Source: JBFWVD01 sp050246915 (GTDB lineage: Bacteria; Actinomycetota; Acidimicrobiia; Acidimicrobiales; Ilumatobacteraceae). Taken from it: DNA of 32,638 bases. Within the stretch, counting starts at the first letter, position 1. Each line of letters begins with the position of its first letter. The notes beneath the pieces are model-generated. The model ran no database searches. It was not told the DNA's origin and was given only the letters and a program-made list of their open reading frames with translations. The translations under genes and the position numbers were made by a program. The stretch covers positions 1 through 32,638 of the forward strand of contig JBFWVD010000053.1 in assembly GCA_050246915.1 (NCBI GenBank). Reading direction: 5' to 3'. Below, one piece after another: positions 1 to 7,450 of the stretch.

Positions 1-1886
1 CGGCGCAGGAGTTCCAACGTCTTGGCGTCGGCCAGATCGATGGCGTCGATGTCGAACTCGGCGTCCTTGGTGGCCCGGATGAGATTGACCGTGTCGGTGA
101 TGACGTCGAGGTTGCGCAGCCCGAGGAAGTCCATCTTCAGCAAGCCGAGCTCTTCGACGCCGTGCATCTCGTACTGCGTCACGATCGGTGCCAGCGCCGG
201 GTCCTGACCCGATTCGGGCTTGCGCTGGATGGGCAGATAGGTGGTGAGCGGTTCTTTGGTGATCACCACCGCGGCGGCATGGATGCCGTCGCCGCGGCGC
301 AGGCCCTCGAGGCCCTTGGCCACGTCGACCACTTCCTTCACGTCGGGGTCGGTGGCATACATCTCGCGCAGCTCGGCCGCGGCCTTGTAGCCGTCAGCGA
401 ACTTGGGCTGCTCCTCGAAGCACGCGTACAGCGGCGTGTCGCGCCCCATCACGAGCGGAGGCATGGCCTTGGCCACCTTGTCGCCGAGCCCATAGGGATG
501 CCCGAGCACACGCGCCGCGTCGCGCACCGCGGCGCGCGCCTTGATGGTGGAGAACGTGACGATCTGAGCGACGTGATCGCGGCCGTACATCTCGGCCGCG
601 TAGCGGATCATCTCGTCTCGATAACGCGAGTCGAAGTCCATGTCGATGTCAGGCATGGAGATGCGGCTCGGGTTCAAGAACCGTTCGAACAGCAGGTCGT
701 ACTTGATGGGATCGAGTTCGGTGATGCGCAGGCAATAGGCCACCGCGCATCCAGCAGCCGAACCACGCCCGGGCCCGACGCGGATGCCCGACTCCTTGGC
801 GTGGCGGATGAGGTCCCACACGATGAGGAAGTACGAGCTGAACCCCATGTCGGCGATGACCTTCAGCTCGTAGCTGAGTCGCTCGATCACGGCCGGTGGG
901 AGGTTGTCACCCCATCGCTTCTGCGCGCCCTCCATCGTCTTGAACTTGAGGTAGTCGGTGTCGGTCTCGAAACCCGGCGGCAATGGGAAGTTGGGTAGCT
1001 GCGGTTTGCCGAACTCGATGGTCACATCGGCGCGCTCGGCGATCCACAACGTGTTGTCGCACGCCTCCGGCACCTCACGGAACAGATGACGCATCTCCAC
1101 GGCGCTCTTGAGGTAGTGCTGATCACCTTCGAACTTGAAGCGCTTCGGATCGCTCATGAGCGCTCCGGTCTGCACGCACAGCAGCGCGTCGTGGGCCAGA
1201 TGGTCTTCGCGGTGCGTGTAGTGCGAGTCGTTGGTGGCGATGACCGGCGCGCCGATCTTGCGGGCGATCTCGAGCAGCTTCGGGTTCGTCTCGCGCTGAG
1301 CGGGGATGCCGTGATCTTGGATCTCGACGAAGAGGTTGTCCCGACCGAAGATGTCCTGCAGTCGTCCGGCCTTGGCCAGCGCGCCTTGCTCGTCTCCGTT
1401 GAGCAGGCTCTGCAACACGTGCCCGCCAAGGCACCCCGTCGTCGCGATGAGTCCGCCGTGATACTTCTCGAGCAGCTCCCAATCGAGACGGGGCTTGTAG
1501 TAATAGCCCTCGAGGAAGGCCAGCGAGCTGAGCTGGATGAGGTTGCGATAGCCCTCGTTCGTCTCGGCCAACAGGGTCAGGTGGTAGTAGAGCTTGTTGC
1601 CCCCGTCGGTGTCGCCGCCGGAGTCGTCGATGCGCCCTCGCCGGGCCGGCCGCTCCTGGCGCATGTTGCCGGCCTGGTACGCCTCCATCCCGATGACCGG
1701 GGTGATCCCCTGCTTGCGGCACTCGGAGTAGAAGTCCAGGACCCCGTACATGTTCCCGTGGTCGGTGATGCCGATGGCCGGCTGCCCGTCGGCGGCCGCG
1801 GCCGCGATGACCTGACCGATGCGCGCTGCACCGTCGAGCATCGAGTACTCGGTGTGCAGATGCAGGTGGGTGAACGAGTCGCCCAC
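1..1886 (-). CDS. dnaE: DNA polymerase III alpha subunit, N-terminal half (cut by window edge)
   Basis: Replicative DNA polymerase catalytic subunit (C family). About 628 residues are present; the C-terminal half lies beyond position 1. The N-terminus has the PHP-domain signature THLHLHTEYSMLDGA, followed by the GITDHGNMYG and EIQDHGIPAQ segments. The polymerase core shows GPGRGSAAG and PDIDMDFDSRYRDE, which carries the paired catalytic aspartates, then GLLKMDFLGLRNLDVI near the cut end. The start is a GTG at 1886-1884 preceded by GGGGAGGA about five bases upstream; homology begins immediately after it. The PHP metal-ligand histidines look intact, so this is likely a DnaE1-type enzyme with proofreading potential, by family knowledge. 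It lies downstream of the GGDEF gene with 136 bp between, enough for its own promoter, although I see no convincing one. Identity is very secure. Confidence 0.97.
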   Translation of the reverse strand, partial: MGDSFTHLHLHTEYSMLDGAARIGQVIAAAAADGQPAIGITDHGNMYGVLDFYSECRKQGITPVIGMEAYQAGNMRQERPARRGRIDDSGGDTDGGNKLYYHLTLLAETNEGYRNLIQLSSLAFLEGYYYKPRLDWELLEKYHGGLIATTGCLGGHVLQSLLNGDEQGALAKAGRLQDIFGRDNLFVEIQDHGIPAQRETNPKLLEIARKIGAPVIATNDSHYTHREDHLAHDALLCVQTGALMSDPKRFKFEGDQHYLKSAVEMRHLFREVPEACDNTLWIAERADVTIEFGKPQLPNFPLPPGFETDTDYLKFKTMEGAQKRWGDNLPPAVIERLSYELKVIADMGFSSYFLIVWDLIRHAKESGIRVGPGRGSAAGCAVAYCLRITELDPIKYDLLFERFLNPSRISMPDIDMDFDSRYRDEMIRYAAEMYGRDHVAQIVTFSTIKARAAVRDAARVLGHPYGLGDKVAKAMPPLVMGRDTPLYACFEEQPKFADGYKAAAELREMYATDPDVKEVVDVAKGLEGLRRGDGIHAAAVVITKEPLTTYLPIQRKPESGQDPALAPIVTQYEMHGVEELGLLKMDFLGLRNLDVITDTVNLIRATKDAEFDIDAIDLADAKTLELLR

Positions 1887-2022
1887 GACGGTCCTCCCCG
1901 GCGGTCGGCACGCGCTCACCCTCGATCGATGGTCCGATCGGGTTCCGATCAGCGGGCCGATGGAGGGCTTACACGTGTGTGATTTGGTGCCCGTCGACCG
2001 TAGCCGATCGATCCCAGACCTG

Positions 2023-3645
2023 TCACCGCTCCCCTTGGACCGAGCCTTGCCGGCCCTCGGCGCCTTGATCGCGCAAGTCGATGATCGGCTCGGAATACAC
2101 CGCCCCCCGCCCCCGCCCCGCACGTTTCGCCTGGTACATCGCTTGATCGGCTCTGGACACCAGATCAACGGGATTGGCGTGCCAGCGGCTCGCCAGAGCG
2201 ATACCGATGCTCGCCGATACCCGAGCCGTGCCCTGTGGCAGCTCGAAGGGCTGCTCGAGCGCAGCGACCAAGCGGGATGCCACCAGCTCGGCCGTCTCCG
2301 AATCGGGCACCCGACGGCAGAGAGCCACGAACTCGTCGCCTCCGAGACGGGCCAGCAGATCGTCGGGTCGCAACTCCTCTCGCAGGCGCCGGGCCGCTCC
2401 GATCAGCAACAGGTCTCCGGCGTCGTGGCCGAGCACGTCGTTGACCTCCTTGAAGTGATCGAGGTCGATGAACATCACCGCCAGCTGGTCGGCAGAGCGA
2501 CGACTCGGGTGCGCCGATTGATGGAGCTCCTCGAGGAAGTGCACGCGGTTGGGAAGGCCCGTGAGTGAATCGGTGCGGAGCCGACGCGCCATGAGTTCGT
2601 TGAGGACGCTGGCGCTCACGTCGACGACCGTGATCATCGCTCCCCCATCCACCGACGCCAGCGGGGCGATGGTGAGCTGATACCACGGCGTTTCGTTCGG
2701 GTCGCCCGATGCGTCGCCCGATGCGTCGACAACGGCGACACCATCGACCATCGACACCAGATGCACGTCGATCTCGAACGGCATCGTCCGTCCCGTGAAC
2801 AACTCAGCTAGGCCGGCCTGTAATTGCTCGGCGACCTGACCACCTCCACCCACCGATCGACCCAGCCACGTGAGCACACTGGCGCCGAGACCGTCGTCGA
2901 GATGGCGGCTGTGGCACAGATCTTTCCAGTGTTGGTTCGCACCATGGATCACACCGTCGTCACCGATGATCGCGGTGGGATGCGGAAGCGCCTCGAGCAC
3001 CGCGCGTTCGTGGCGAGCTCGATCGGCCAGGTGTCGATAGCTGTCGCGCAAACGGGCGTCATCGCGCTCGTAGGACCGCCGCAGCTGATGGGTGGCGAAA
3101 GCCAGCACCGACAGCAGCAAACACCGGGTGATGACCGTGGCGAACGATGGACCGTCGTCGGTGATGGACATCAGAGCCACATAGCCCACTGACGCCGCAG
3201 CGGGCACCGCGAACCCGAGGGCTCCGGGAAGGAGGAACGGATAGGCGGTGCATGCGACGACGAGCCCGTTGAGGAAGAAGCCGCGAGTGCCGCCGGTGTC
3301 GATCAAGAACGCGAAACTCGCCAACAGCACGGCGCTCGAGCGAGCCAACACCATCGGCGTGCGTGACGACGGCAAGAACAATTGCACCAGCGCCAGAGCG
3401 CCGAGCGCGAGAGCAACGATGCCGAGCTCGAGATGATGATCGGGTTGGTCAAAGGCCGAAGCGAGACCGTTGAGCCCCAACGTCGCCAGCAGCAAGGGCT
3501 CGAGCCACGCGACCTTGCCCGAGAATGCCGATCGGTCGTCTGCGTCGAACGGGTCCATGCGCCTCTTGCCCCGCCGGAGCCGTTCGTCGTGCACAGGTCG
3601 GGCACGAACCGGCGGGCCCGGTGTCAATTCATTCTGACGCGCCAT
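2023..3645 (-). CDS. Membrane-anchored diguanylate cyclase (GGDEF) with PAS-like segment
   Basis: 540 residues. Residues about 45-195 hold roughly five or six hydrophobic segments, forming an N-terminal membrane sensor. A helical stretch and a PAS-like segment follow (about 205-340, starting near ALPHPTAIIGDDGVIHGAN), then the GGDEF domain (about 370-520). That domain shows DSLTGLPNR, DLDHFKEVND and an intact GGDEF at 435-439. An RPDD sits exactly five residues before GGDEF (426-429), which is the RxxD inhibitory site, so product feedback is expected. The predicted reaction is two GTP to cyclic-di-GMP at the inner membrane; no EAL domain is present. A duplicated 12-base unit near 2697-2725 encodes a small DASGDASGD repeat in the PAS-like part. 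The start is uncertain: the ATG at 3645 has no clear ribosome site, and an ATG at 3558 follows AAGAGG. The signal sensed is unknown. Confidence 0.9.
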   Translation of the reverse strand: MARQNELTPGPPVRARPVHDERLRRGKRRMDPFDADDRSAFSGKVAWLEPLLLATLGLNGLASAFDQPDHHLELGIVALALGALALVQLFLPSSRTPMVLARSSAVLLASFAFLIDTGGTRGFFLNGLVVACTAYPFLLPGALGFAVPAAASVGYVALMSITDDGPSFATVITRCLLLSVLAFATHQLRRSYERDDARLRDSYRHLADRARHERAVLEALPHPTAIIGDDGVIHGANQHWKDLCHSRHLDDGLGASVLTWLGRSVGGGGQVAEQLQAGLAELFTGRTMPFEIDVHLVSMVDGVAVVDASGDASGDPNETPWYQLTIAPLASVDGGAMITVVDVSASVLNELMARRLRTDSLTGLPNRVHFLEELHQSAHPSRRSADQLAVMFIDLDHFKEVNDVLGHDAGDLLLIGAARRLREELRPDDLLARLGGDEFVALCRRVPDSETAELVASRLVAALEQPFELPQGTARVSASIGIALASRWHANPVDLVSRADQAMYQAKRAGRGRGAVYSEPIIDLRDQGAEGRQGSVQGER

Positions 3646-3698
3646 CGACGCCGCATGGGGGATGGGCGGAGCCGACGCCCGACGTTCTACATCGAGGC

Positions 3699-4196
3699 CT
3701 ACAGATAGGTCCCAGGGCGCTCGCCGCGCGGGTCGCCGCGCCCATCCCCCATGCCCGAGGGCAACTGGCCGCGCATCTGCTCCAGCTGCTGGCGTGCCGC
3801 CATCTGTTGCGCGAACAACGTCGCCTGGATGCCATGGAAGAGCCCCTCGAGCCAGCCCACGAGCTGTGCCTGCGCCACACGCAACTCGGCATCGCTCGGC
3901 GTGCCGTCCTCGAACGGTGGGGCCAACCGCTTGAGCTCTTCGGCGAGATCGGGGGACAACGATGACGCCAGATCCTTGACCGACGTGTCGTAGATCTCGG
4001 TGAGTCGAGCACGGCTGCGCTCATCGAGGGGCGCGCTCCGCACCTCGTCGAGCAACTGCTTGATCATCGAACCGATGCGCATGACCCGAGCCGGATGGCT
4101 CACCGATTCGGTCTCCGCCGATGCGTCAGGATCGCCGCCTCCGGGAGGGATCAGCTCGCCGTGTTCCACTTCGCCATCGCCTTGGAATGCGCTCAT
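3699..4196 (-). CDS. bpa: Bacterial proteasome activator (Bpa/PafE family)
   Basis: 165 residues, close to the mycobacterial protein (about 174). The conserved core runs from ARVMRIGSMIKQLLDEVRSA through PSDAELRVAQAQLVGWLEG and LFHGIQATLFAQQMAARQQL, which I recognise as the DUF2587/Bpa signature. Family knowledge: Bpa forms an ATP-independent dodecameric ring that docks on the 20S proteasome and feeds it unfolded proteins. Docking uses a C-terminal Gly-Gln-Tyr-Leu-type tail. This protein ends GERPGTYL, so the tail is kept with Thr in place of Gln. The presence of the gene implies prcA/prcB elsewhere in the genome. The N-terminal 35 residues are acidic and poorly conserved, as usual for the family. 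It sits between the hydrolase gene (47 bp upstream) and the GGDEF gene (53 bp downstream), neither of which has a known proteasome link. Confidence 0.95.
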   Translation of the reverse strand: MSAFQGDGEVEHGELIPPGGGDPDASAETESVSHPARVMRIGSMIKQLLDEVRSAPLDERSRARLTEIYDTSVKDLASSLSPDLAEELKRLAPPFEDGTPSDAELRVAQAQLVGWLEGLFHGIQATLFAQQMAARQQLEQMRGQLPSGMGDGRGDPRGERPGTYL

Positions 4197-4243
4197 GACG
4201 CCATTCTGCCCATCGTTCGCCCCTGTGGCTGCCTCGGGAGCTG

Positions 4244-5338
4244 TCAGCTCACGCGTCCGGCCAGCAACGGGACCAACATCTCGTCGGGGGTGAGGCTGCC
4301 GTGACGGCAGATGAGCTGGAACGGGCCGCTGTCGTCGGCATCGTGGAACGCCACTGGCTCGCGCGCCACCAGTGCCACGTGGCCCAGGCGTGAACGGGCC
4401 GCTGACGTGACGTGGCGGCCGAACCAGCCCTCGTCGAGCACCTGCTCGTCGCTCACCACCCAGGCCTCTGCCGAGAACTGGGCTCCGGCGGCTTCGAGGA
4501 GATCGCGTTCATGACCGGCTCGGGCGTGCAGCCATCGGAACCGGCCTTCTCCCGATTGGGACGCGCAGTGTTGCGTGATCGACGAATCGAGCAGACGAAG
4601 CCGATCGCCGACCTGCACCTGTCCGTGGTCGGCGGTGACCATCAACACGGTGCCCGCCGGCAGCGCGTTCAGCAACGCTCCCACCAACCAGTCGGCCGCC
4701 GCCACCTCGCAGTCGTACGCCGAGGAGAAGCCGTACTCGTGAGCGACTTTGTCGATGCCGTCGTAATAGGCATACACGAACCGATGGCCGGCCCGCACCA
4801 ACCCAGCGGTCTCGGCAACCAGAGTTGACGGCATGCGCCAGCCGACGTACGGCGACCCGGCGAGATGGGCAGCAGTGAAGCCCGACGTGGCGAACTCGGT
4901 GCGAGCCACCACCGGAGGCCGCTCGCCGAGGAAGGCCGGCACGGGCTGCGCCACTGCGGGGACGATGCGAGTGCGGGCATCGGCACCGGCGGTTGTCCAT
5001 CGCAACGCATTCAGCACTTCACCGCCGATGCGGATGCGGTAGCCGATGAGACCGTGTTCGCCGGGCGTCGTGCCGGTGGTGATGGAGGTGAGGGCAGTGG
5101 CCGTGGTACTCGGCGCCACCGTGGTGATGGGGCCGCCCTCGAGGCCCGCCATGTTCGGCGATTGCGCTGTGCGTTCACGCAGTTGGTTCCAGCCCAGACC
5201 GTCGAGCACCAACAACACGGTCGGATCACCACGACGCTGGGCACACGCCGGGAACCACGATCGATCGCCGGGCCCCAACAGGCCCGGCACGATGGCGCCC
5301 ACGTTGTGGGGCGAGGGAGCGCAGACCGCGTCGGCCAT
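4244..5338 (-). CDS. Alkaline phosphatase superfamily hydrolase (nucleotide pyrophosphatase/phosphodiesterase-like)
   Basis: 364 residues from the ATG at 5338; a GTG three bases upstream is an alternative. Metal-binding motifs of the type I phosphodiesterase/nucleotide pyrophosphatase family are in order: VLLVLDGLGW (Asp46), the nucleophile loop APSTTATALTS (Thr about 78-79), YYDGIDKVAHEYG (Asp193, His200), VTADHGQ (Asp237, His238) and CRHGSLTPDEMLVPL (His346). All expected ligands are therefore visible and the enzyme should bind two zinc ions and cleave a phosphoester or phosphodiester. The substrate cannot be read from the sequence. I see no convincing signal peptide, so it may be cytoplasmic. 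Actinobacteria commonly carry such a gene near housekeeping operons. It is transcribed divergently from the Rrf2-type regulator, with 122 bp between the starts, so that regulator might control it; this is inference. Confidence 0.88.
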   Translation of the reverse strand: MADAVCAPSPHNVGAIVPGLLGPGDRSWFPACAQRRGDPTVLLVLDGLGWNQLRERTAQSPNMAGLEGGPITTVAPSTTATALTSITTGTTPGEHGLIGYRIRIGGEVLNALRWTTAGADARTRIVPAVAQPVPAFLGERPPVVARTEFATSGFTAAHLAGSPYVGWRMPSTLVAETAGLVRAGHRFVYAYYDGIDKVAHEYGFSSAYDCEVAAADWLVGALLNALPAGTVLMVTADHGQVQVGDRLRLLDSSITQHCASQSGEGRFRWLHARAGHERDLLEAAGAQFSAEAWVVSDEQVLDEGWFGRHVTSAARSRLGHVALVAREPVAFHDADDSGPFQLICRHGSLTPDEMLVPLLAGRVS

Positions 5339-5418
5339 CACCCCAGTCCACCACAGCGAACGCCCCGCCCCATCAGCGGCCCACCCATGCCCATCATCAC
5401 GGTGCGACCCGAGACGGT

Positions 5419-5424
5419 TAGCAT
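5419..5424 (+). promoter_or_regulatory. Candidate -10 element for the Rrf2-type regulator
   Basis: TAGCAT fits the actinobacterial TANNNT -10 pattern and would start transcription about 30 bases before the ATG at 5461. The same hexamer lies before ileS. No clear -35 box is seen. The site lies in the divergent spacer shared with the hydrolase gene. Confidence 0.35.
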
Positions 5425-5460
5425 CGACCGCAGCATGCCGCAGCGACCGGAGCCAGATCG

Positions 5461-5922
5461 ATGAGGGTGTCGACCCGCGGCGACTATGCCTGTCGGGCCT
5501 TGCTCTCGCTCGCCTTGCACGACAACGGCGAGACGCCGACGTCCGTGCGCGACATCGCCGAGCGCACTGCGTTGCCCCAGCCCTACCTCGAGCAGATCTT
5601 GCTCGCCCTCAAAGGCGCGGGACTGGTGCGCTCCAAGCGAGGCGTCGGTGGCGGCTATGTGCTGGCGCGCCCCGTCGACCAGATCCGACTCGCCGACATC
5701 GTCAGTGCGGTCGACGGTCCGATCACTGTCGGCGATTTCGGTCAACCGCACACGAACGGTGCGTGCGATCACGAAGGGCAGTGCGTGCTGCTGAACATCT
5801 GGAACGTGGTCGGCGACCACATGCGCCGCCATCTCGAGGGTTGGACGCTCGCCGACATCGCCGCGCAGGCCAGAGGTCAAGCGCCGTGGCCGACGCCCGG
5901 CGCGCATCACCACGCAGGCTGA
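5461..5922 (+). CDS. Rrf2-family transcriptional regulator with two conserved-region cysteines
   Basis: 153 residues. The N-terminal winged helix is typical of Rrf2 (RGDYACRALLSLAL, then IAERTALPQPYLEQILLAL and RSKRGVGGGYVLARP). Rrf2 proteins such as IscR and NsrR usually bind an Fe-S cluster through three cysteines in the middle region. Here that region has only Cys102 and Cys108 (GACDHEGQCVLLNIW), spaced as the first pair in IscR, and no third. The other cysteine, Cys11, lies in the DNA-binding part. Cluster binding would therefore need another ligand such as a nearby histidine, aspartate or glutamate, or the protein may be redox- or ligand-sensing without a cluster. GGAG at 5449-5452 sets the start. 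The gene is alone on the plus strand here and its last 16 bp overlap the convergent rluD gene. Confidence 0.9.
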   Translation: MRVSTRGDYACRALLSLALHDNGETPTSVRDIAERTALPQPYLEQILLALKGAGLVRSKRGVGGGYVLARPVDQIRLADIVSAVDGPITVGDFGQPHTNGACDHEGQCVLLNIWNVVGDHMRRHLEGWTLADIAAQARGQAPWPTPGAHHHAG

Positions 5923-6896
5923 TCCCGCTCGTCGTCGACCGTCGCCGCCGCCGATTCCAGCTCCGCCGCGGCGTCGAGCGCCGTGATGTGGTCGATGACC
6001 GCCGCCATGTCGTCGGGGATCGGCACGGCGAATGCCATCGGTTCACCGGTGGCCGGATGGATGAACTCCAACTCGGCGGCATGGAGCATCGGTCGAGGGA
6101 CGTCGAGCGACTTGCGAATGCCGCGATAGAGCGGATCGCCGATGACCGAATGGCCGATGGCCGCCAGGTGCACGCGGATCTGATGGGTTCGTCCGGTCTC
6201 GAGCCGACAGCGCACCAGTGAGATCGGCTCGGGCTGTGAGAAGCCCTCGACGACCTCGTAGTGAGTGCGCGCTTCGCGCCCGGCCGTGACCACGGCCATG
6301 CGCGTCGGGTCACGCGGAGATCGACCGATCGGTGCGTCCACCACGCCTTGGCGCGTCTGCGGTGCGCCCCAAACCAGCGCGAGGTACTCACGTCGCGCGC
6401 TGTGATCGACGAGCTGGGACACGAGCTCGTCATAGGCCAACTCGGTACGAGCCACCATCAGCAGCCCGCTGGTGCCCTTGTCGAGCCGGTGCACGATGCC
6501 GGGACGCTCGGGGTCACCGACGTCGGCGATCTCCGGGAAGCGGGCCAACAACCCGTTCACCAACGTGCCGGCGAGATTGCCCGATCCGGGGTGGACGACG
6601 AGTCCTTCGGGCTTGTCGACCACGATGACGTCGTCATCGCAGTAGACCACCGTGAACGACACCGAGGCATCGGCCACCGGGCGCTTCTCATCGTGATCGG
6701 GAATGTCGAAGTCGATGACCTGCCCAGCGTGCAACCGTCGGGAGGCCTGCGAGACGACCTCGCCGTTCACCCGCACGCCACCGTTGTCGAGCAGCGTCGA
6801 CGCCACCGAGCGCGACACATCGCCCAGGAGCGACACGACGCGATCGAGTCGCTGACCGTCGAGTGCCTCGGGGATGATCGAGTTGATGTTGCTCAC
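5907..6896 (-). CDS. rluD: 23S rRNA pseudouridine synthase, RluD/RluA family
   Basis: 329 residues. An N-terminal S4 RNA-binding domain (about 13-65, RLDRVVSLLGDVSRSVAS) is followed by the RluA-type catalytic domain. The signature is GIVHRLDKGTSGLLMVAR, with catalytic Asp139; DKPEGLVVHPG and the late GRTHQIRVHLA motif are also present. It converts uridines of 23S rRNA to pseudouridine, probably in the helix 69 region if it is a true RluD, though paralogues of this family cannot be told apart with certainty. The GTG start at 6896 overlaps the lspA stop (GTGA), so translation is coupled to lspA, an arrangement common across bacteria. The 3' end overlaps the convergent Rrf2-type gene by 16 bp; no terminator hairpin is visible. 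Confidence 0.94.
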   Translation of the reverse strand: MSNINSIIPEALDGQRLDRVVSLLGDVSRSVASTLLDNGGVRVNGEVVSQASRRLHAGQVIDFDIPDHDEKRPVADASVSFTVVYCDDDVIVVDKPEGLVVHPGSGNLAGTLVNGLLARFPEIADVGDPERPGIVHRLDKGTSGLLMVARTELAYDELVSQLVDHSARREYLALVWGAPQTRQGVVDAPIGRSPRDPTRMAVVTAGREARTHYEVVEGFSQPEPISLVRCRLETGRTHQIRVHLAAIGHSVIGDPLYRGIRKSLDVPRPMLHAAELEFIHPATGEPMAFAVPIPDDMAAVIDHITALDAAAELESAAATVDDERDQPAW

Positions 6897-7450
6897 TGCT
6901 GCGCGCCTGTCATGGGTGTGTGCTCATCGCTGGACGTCTTCTCGTTCGGATGATGAGCGGTCTGGAACAGAGACGAAGCCGCCAAGGCAATGCCGCCGAC
7001 GACGACACCGATGTCGGCGACGTTGAAGATGGGCCACCACTGCACGTCGATGAAGTCGACCACCGAGCCGTGCAGGAAGCCATCGCTGGAGCGGAACAGC
7101 CGATCGGCGACGTTGCCGACGGCACCGCCGACCACCATGCCGGCGGCAACGGCGGAGAGCCGGCTGCCGTGGGAGCGCATCGACAACACGAGCCACACCA
7201 CCACCGCCATGGCGAGCACCGAGATGATGGGACCCATGCCCTCGCCACGGCTGAAGGCCATCCCGGAGTTGTGGGTGAGGTTGAACCTCAACGTCCAGAA
7301 CAGGTCGATGTCACGATCGTCGAGGGCATCGACCGCCCACGCCTTGGTGAGCTGATCGATGCCCAACGTCGTGGCGGCGACCACCAACGTGAGCACGAGC
7401 GCATGGCTCGAACGGCCACCGGATGTGAGCCGGGCGGCCTCCTCGCTCAC
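6893..7450 (-). CDS. lspA: Lipoprotein signal peptidase II
   Basis: 185 residues from the GTG at 7450, chosen because it overlaps the stop of the upstream dksA-like gene as GTGA and because family similarity begins soon after; a GTG at 7498 would add 16 residues. It is an inner-membrane aspartic protease that removes signal peptides from diacylglyceryl-modified prolipoproteins. Four hydrophobic segments are visible (about 16-36, 72-90, 98-114, 141-160). The catalytic pair is Asp116 in GNVADRLFR and Asp146 in FNVADIGVV. The conserved FNLTHNSGMAFS segment lies between the first two membrane segments. The last 30 residues form a hydrophilic cytoplasmic tail. The pairing with rluD is typical. Confidence 0.95.
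   Translation of the reverse strand: MSEEAARLTSGGRSSHALVLTLVVAATTLGIDQLTKAWAVDALDDRDIDLFWTLRFNLTHNSGMAFSRGEGMGPIISVLAMAVVVWLVLSMRSHGSRLSAVAAGMVVGGAVGNVADRLFRSSDGFLHGSVVDFIDVQWWPIFNVADIGVVVGGIALAASSLFQTAHHPNEKTSSDEHTPMTGAQQ

Noticed and set aside
162..1982. Plus-strand open frames across the dnaE region
   Set aside because: They mirror the DnaE coding strand, whose PHP and polymerase motifs are unambiguous.
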